Part shown: positions 62,542-64,000 of the stretch, in pieces
Numbering within the stretch: the stretch's first letter is position 1
Layout of the letters: each line of letters begins with the position of its first letter
Assembly: GCF_019794555.1 (NCBI RefSeq)
Contig: NZ_JAIMEP010000002.1
Location: forward strand, 83,485 to 147,484
Length of the DNA: 64,000 bases
Source of the DNA: Streptococcus suis
GTDB taxonomy: Bacteria > Bacillota > Bacilli > Lactobacillales > Streptococcaceae
Direction: 5' to 3'
Notes under the pieces: generated by a model
Told to the model about the DNA's origin: nothing
Seen by the model: the letters and a program-made list of their open reading frames with translations, nothing else
Database searches by the model: none
Position numbers and translations under genes: made by a program

Positions 62542-63873
62542 ATGTCAACATTAGATTTTGATTTTACAGAACGCTTGTATGCCAATTATCTAGCTAATCC
62601 AAGCCTACAGGCAACCGAAAATGCCGTGAGCCACAACGGACTTTTGAAATCCTTAGAAACACGCCAAAGCGCCATTGACAATGACTATGTCTTTTCACTC
62701 GATTTGACCAAGGATGCTGTTTCAAACCAAAAGGCTTCTGGACGTTGCTGGATGTTTGCTGCATTGAATACCTTCCGCCACAAGCTCATCTCAGACTTCA
62801 AACTGGAGAATTTTGAGCTATCACAGGCCCATACCTTCTTTTGGGATAAATATGAAAAATCCAACTGGTTCCTCGAACAAATCATTGCCACAGCTGACCT
62901 AGAGATTGGTAGCCGTAAGGTAAAATTCTTATTGGATACTCCTCAACAAGATGGCGGTCAATGGGATATGGTTGTTGCTCTATTTGAAAAATATGGTGTG
63001 GTACCGAAATCCGTCTATCCAGAATCTATCTCATCCAGTGCCAGCCGTGAACTCAATCAGTACCTTAACAAATTGCTCCGTCAAGATGCACAAATCTTGC
63101 GCGACCTCCTTGCCAAAGGAGCTTCTTCTGAAGAGGTTCAAACACAAAAAGAAAGCTTGCTTCAAGAAATCTTTAACTTCCTAGCCGTCAACCTTGGACT
63201 CCCTCCCCGCAACTTTGATTTTGCATATAGAGACAAGGATAATGTCTATCACCGTGATACAAATGTCACACCTCAGGCATTCTACGAGAAATACGTTGGT
63301 TTGAAACTATCTGACTATGTCTCCATTATCAATGCTCCTACAACTGACAAACCCTACAATAAGTCTTATACAGTCGAATTGTTGGGGAACGTTGTTGGCG
63401 CCCCTGCTGTCCGCTACCTCAATGTAGAAATGAACCGGTTTAAAGAACTGGCTATTGCCCAACTCAAAGCTGGTGAGTCCGTTTGGTTTGGTTCCGATGT
63501 CGGTCAAAGTAGCAATCGTCAAACTGGTATTATGGCAACCAACACCTACGACTTCTCTTCAGGTCTGGGTATCCATTTCCATCAAGACAAGGCTGGAAGA
63601 TTAGACTACTCCGAAAGTTTGATGACCCACGCTATGGTCTTAACTGGTGTTGATTTAGACGATAATGAGCAACCTCTCAAATGGAAAGTAGAAAACTCTT
63701 GGGGTGACAAGGTTGGTGATAAGGGATACTTCGTCGCATCAGATAGCTGGATGGACGAGTACACTTATCAGATTGTTGTCCGAAAAGAATTCCTCACACC
63801 AGAAGAACTAGCAGCTTATCAAGCTCAACCACAAGTCCTTGCCCCATGGGATCCAATGGGAGCACTAGCATAA
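62542..63873 (+). CDS. pepC: Aminopeptidase C (C1B, bleomycin hydrolase family)
   Basis: 443 residues, full length. Papain-fold triad: Cys in 'QKASGRCWMFAALN', His in 'MTHAMVLTGV', Asn in 'KVENSWGD'. Cytoplasmic hexameric aminopeptidase common in lactic streptococci. AAAAAGGAG precedes the ATG. The stop is followed within 10 bp by the group II intron end. Confidence 0.95.
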   Translation: MSTLDFDFTERLYANYLANPSLQATENAVSHNGLLKSLETRQSAIDNDYVFSLDLTKDAVSNQKASGRCWMFAALNTFRHKLISDFKLENFELSQAHTFFWDKYEKSNWFLEQIIATADLEIGSRKVKFLLDTPQQDGGQWDMVVALFEKYGVVPKSVYPESISSSASRELNQYLNKLLRQDAQILRDLLAKGASSEEVQTQKESLLQEIFNFLAVNLGLPPRNFDFAYRDKDNVYHRDTNVTPQAFYEKYVGLKLSDYVSIINAPTTDKPYNKSYTVELLGNVVGAPAVRYLNVEMNRFKELAIAQLKAGESVWFGSDVGQSSNRQTGIMATNTYDFSSGLGIHFHQDKAGRLDYSESLMTHAMVLTGVDLDDNEQPLKWKVENSWGDKVGDKGYFVASDSWMDEYTYQIVVRKEFLTPEELAAYQAQPQVLAPWDPMGALA

Positions 63874-63881
63874 CAAATGAC

Positions 63882-64000
63882 ATCGAGTAGGGACTAATTT
63901 CTAGTCCCTCTCACACCACCGTGCGTGCCGTTCGGCACACGGCGGTTCAACTAACTTTTAACGCATGTCGTTTTAGATAATAATCTAGGCAAGAAACCAG
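63882..64000 (-). mobile_element. 3' end of a group IIC intron (runs off the window)
   Basis: Minus strand: domain V hairpin (63915-63946) with 9-bp lower stem ACCGCCGTG/CACGGTGGT, a two-base CG bulge, 4-bp upper stem and GAAC loop; catalytic triad CGC, as in group IIC introns. It is followed by 'GTGAGAGG', a domain VI hairpin GGGACTA/TAGTCCC (63890-63908) and the usual end CTACTCGAT (63882-63890). The intron points toward pepC and its 3' boundary lies about 9 bp past the pepC stop. Confidence 0.88.
63947..64000 (-). CDS. Partial C-terminus of group II intron reverse transcriptase/maturase
   Basis: The last 17 codons and TGA (63947-63949) of a frame entering from the right edge, reading 'LVSCLDYYLKRHALKVS'. 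Such an ending just before domain V is where intron-encoded proteins of this class stop. The rest lies outside the window. Confidence 0.65.
   Translation of the reverse strand: MVSCLDYYLKRHALKVS

Overview
The window is a chromosomal segment of a low-GC streptococcus. The gene content (Dpr, SepM, a degenerate XerD-like protein fused into the scpAB operon, XerD-independent streptococcal layout, DUF3270, YdbC, BirA-boxed bioY) and my recollection of the Dpr sequence point to Streptococcus suis or a very close relative; the species call is from memory, not from a search. No rRNA, tRNA, prophage, integrative element or CRISPR array was seen.

Layout. 1-3.2 kb: a MacB-type three-gene efflux operon (adaptor, ATPase, permease), read leftward. 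3.4-6.3 kb: glutathione reductase, a cyclase-family hydrolase, and bioY under a BirA operator. 6.3-13.7 kb: an AT-rich maltodextrin island (GH13 amylase, ABC binding protein and two permeases, LacI-type regulator, lipoprotein with a starch-binding-like domain) lying between two 35-bp near-identical direct repeats, i.e. inserted between the once-convergent bioY and ydbC. 13.8-19.5 kb: ydbC, a small unknown gene, two U32 tRNA-hydroxylation proteins, a MerR regulator, a twice-frameshifted gene, ppaC. 19.6-24.5 kb: PepF-like peptidase, then a quinone/electrophile-stress cluster resembling the Bacillus YodB/CatR regulon (HxlR regulator, FMN reductase, DsbA-like, SnoaL-like, CatE-like). 24.5-33.9 kb: GH3, pflA, CorC/HlyC, ABC ATPase, a Na+/H+ antiporter that appears to start at ATT, mnmM, TetR with CDF transporter, prepilin peptidase. 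34-43 kb: NAD salvage (pncB-nadE), VanZ-rlmN-yutD, sepM-coaD-rsmD, small envelope and rhodanese genes. 43.3-46.6 kb: a LuxR-type two-component system with its own ABC-2 exporter. 46.8-52.4 kb: PerR-boxed dpr, CsbD, LMW-PTP, MORN/acyltransferase pair, PAP2 and ribU with a greatly enlarged FMN riboswitch. 52.5-54 kb: trmL, an orphan RelB antitoxin and a MITE. 54-59.8 kb: a gapless nine-gene operon murI-rdgB-yfcE-cbpB-xerD-like-scpA-scpB-rluB-yidD. 59.9-64 kb: yneF, lysA, a type III (RNA-antitoxin) toxin-antitoxin locus, pepC, and the 3' end of a group IIC intron that runs off the right edge.

The most interesting items are the type III toxin-antitoxin locus (61.7-62.4 kb), the structured ~190-nt insertion in the FMN riboswitch, the ATT-initiated antiporter, the direct-repeat-flanked maltodextrin island with its 30-bp palindromic operator, and the compensating pair of homopolymer frameshifts at 18 kb. 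All assignments come from reading the sequence and knowledge of protein families; no searches were run.
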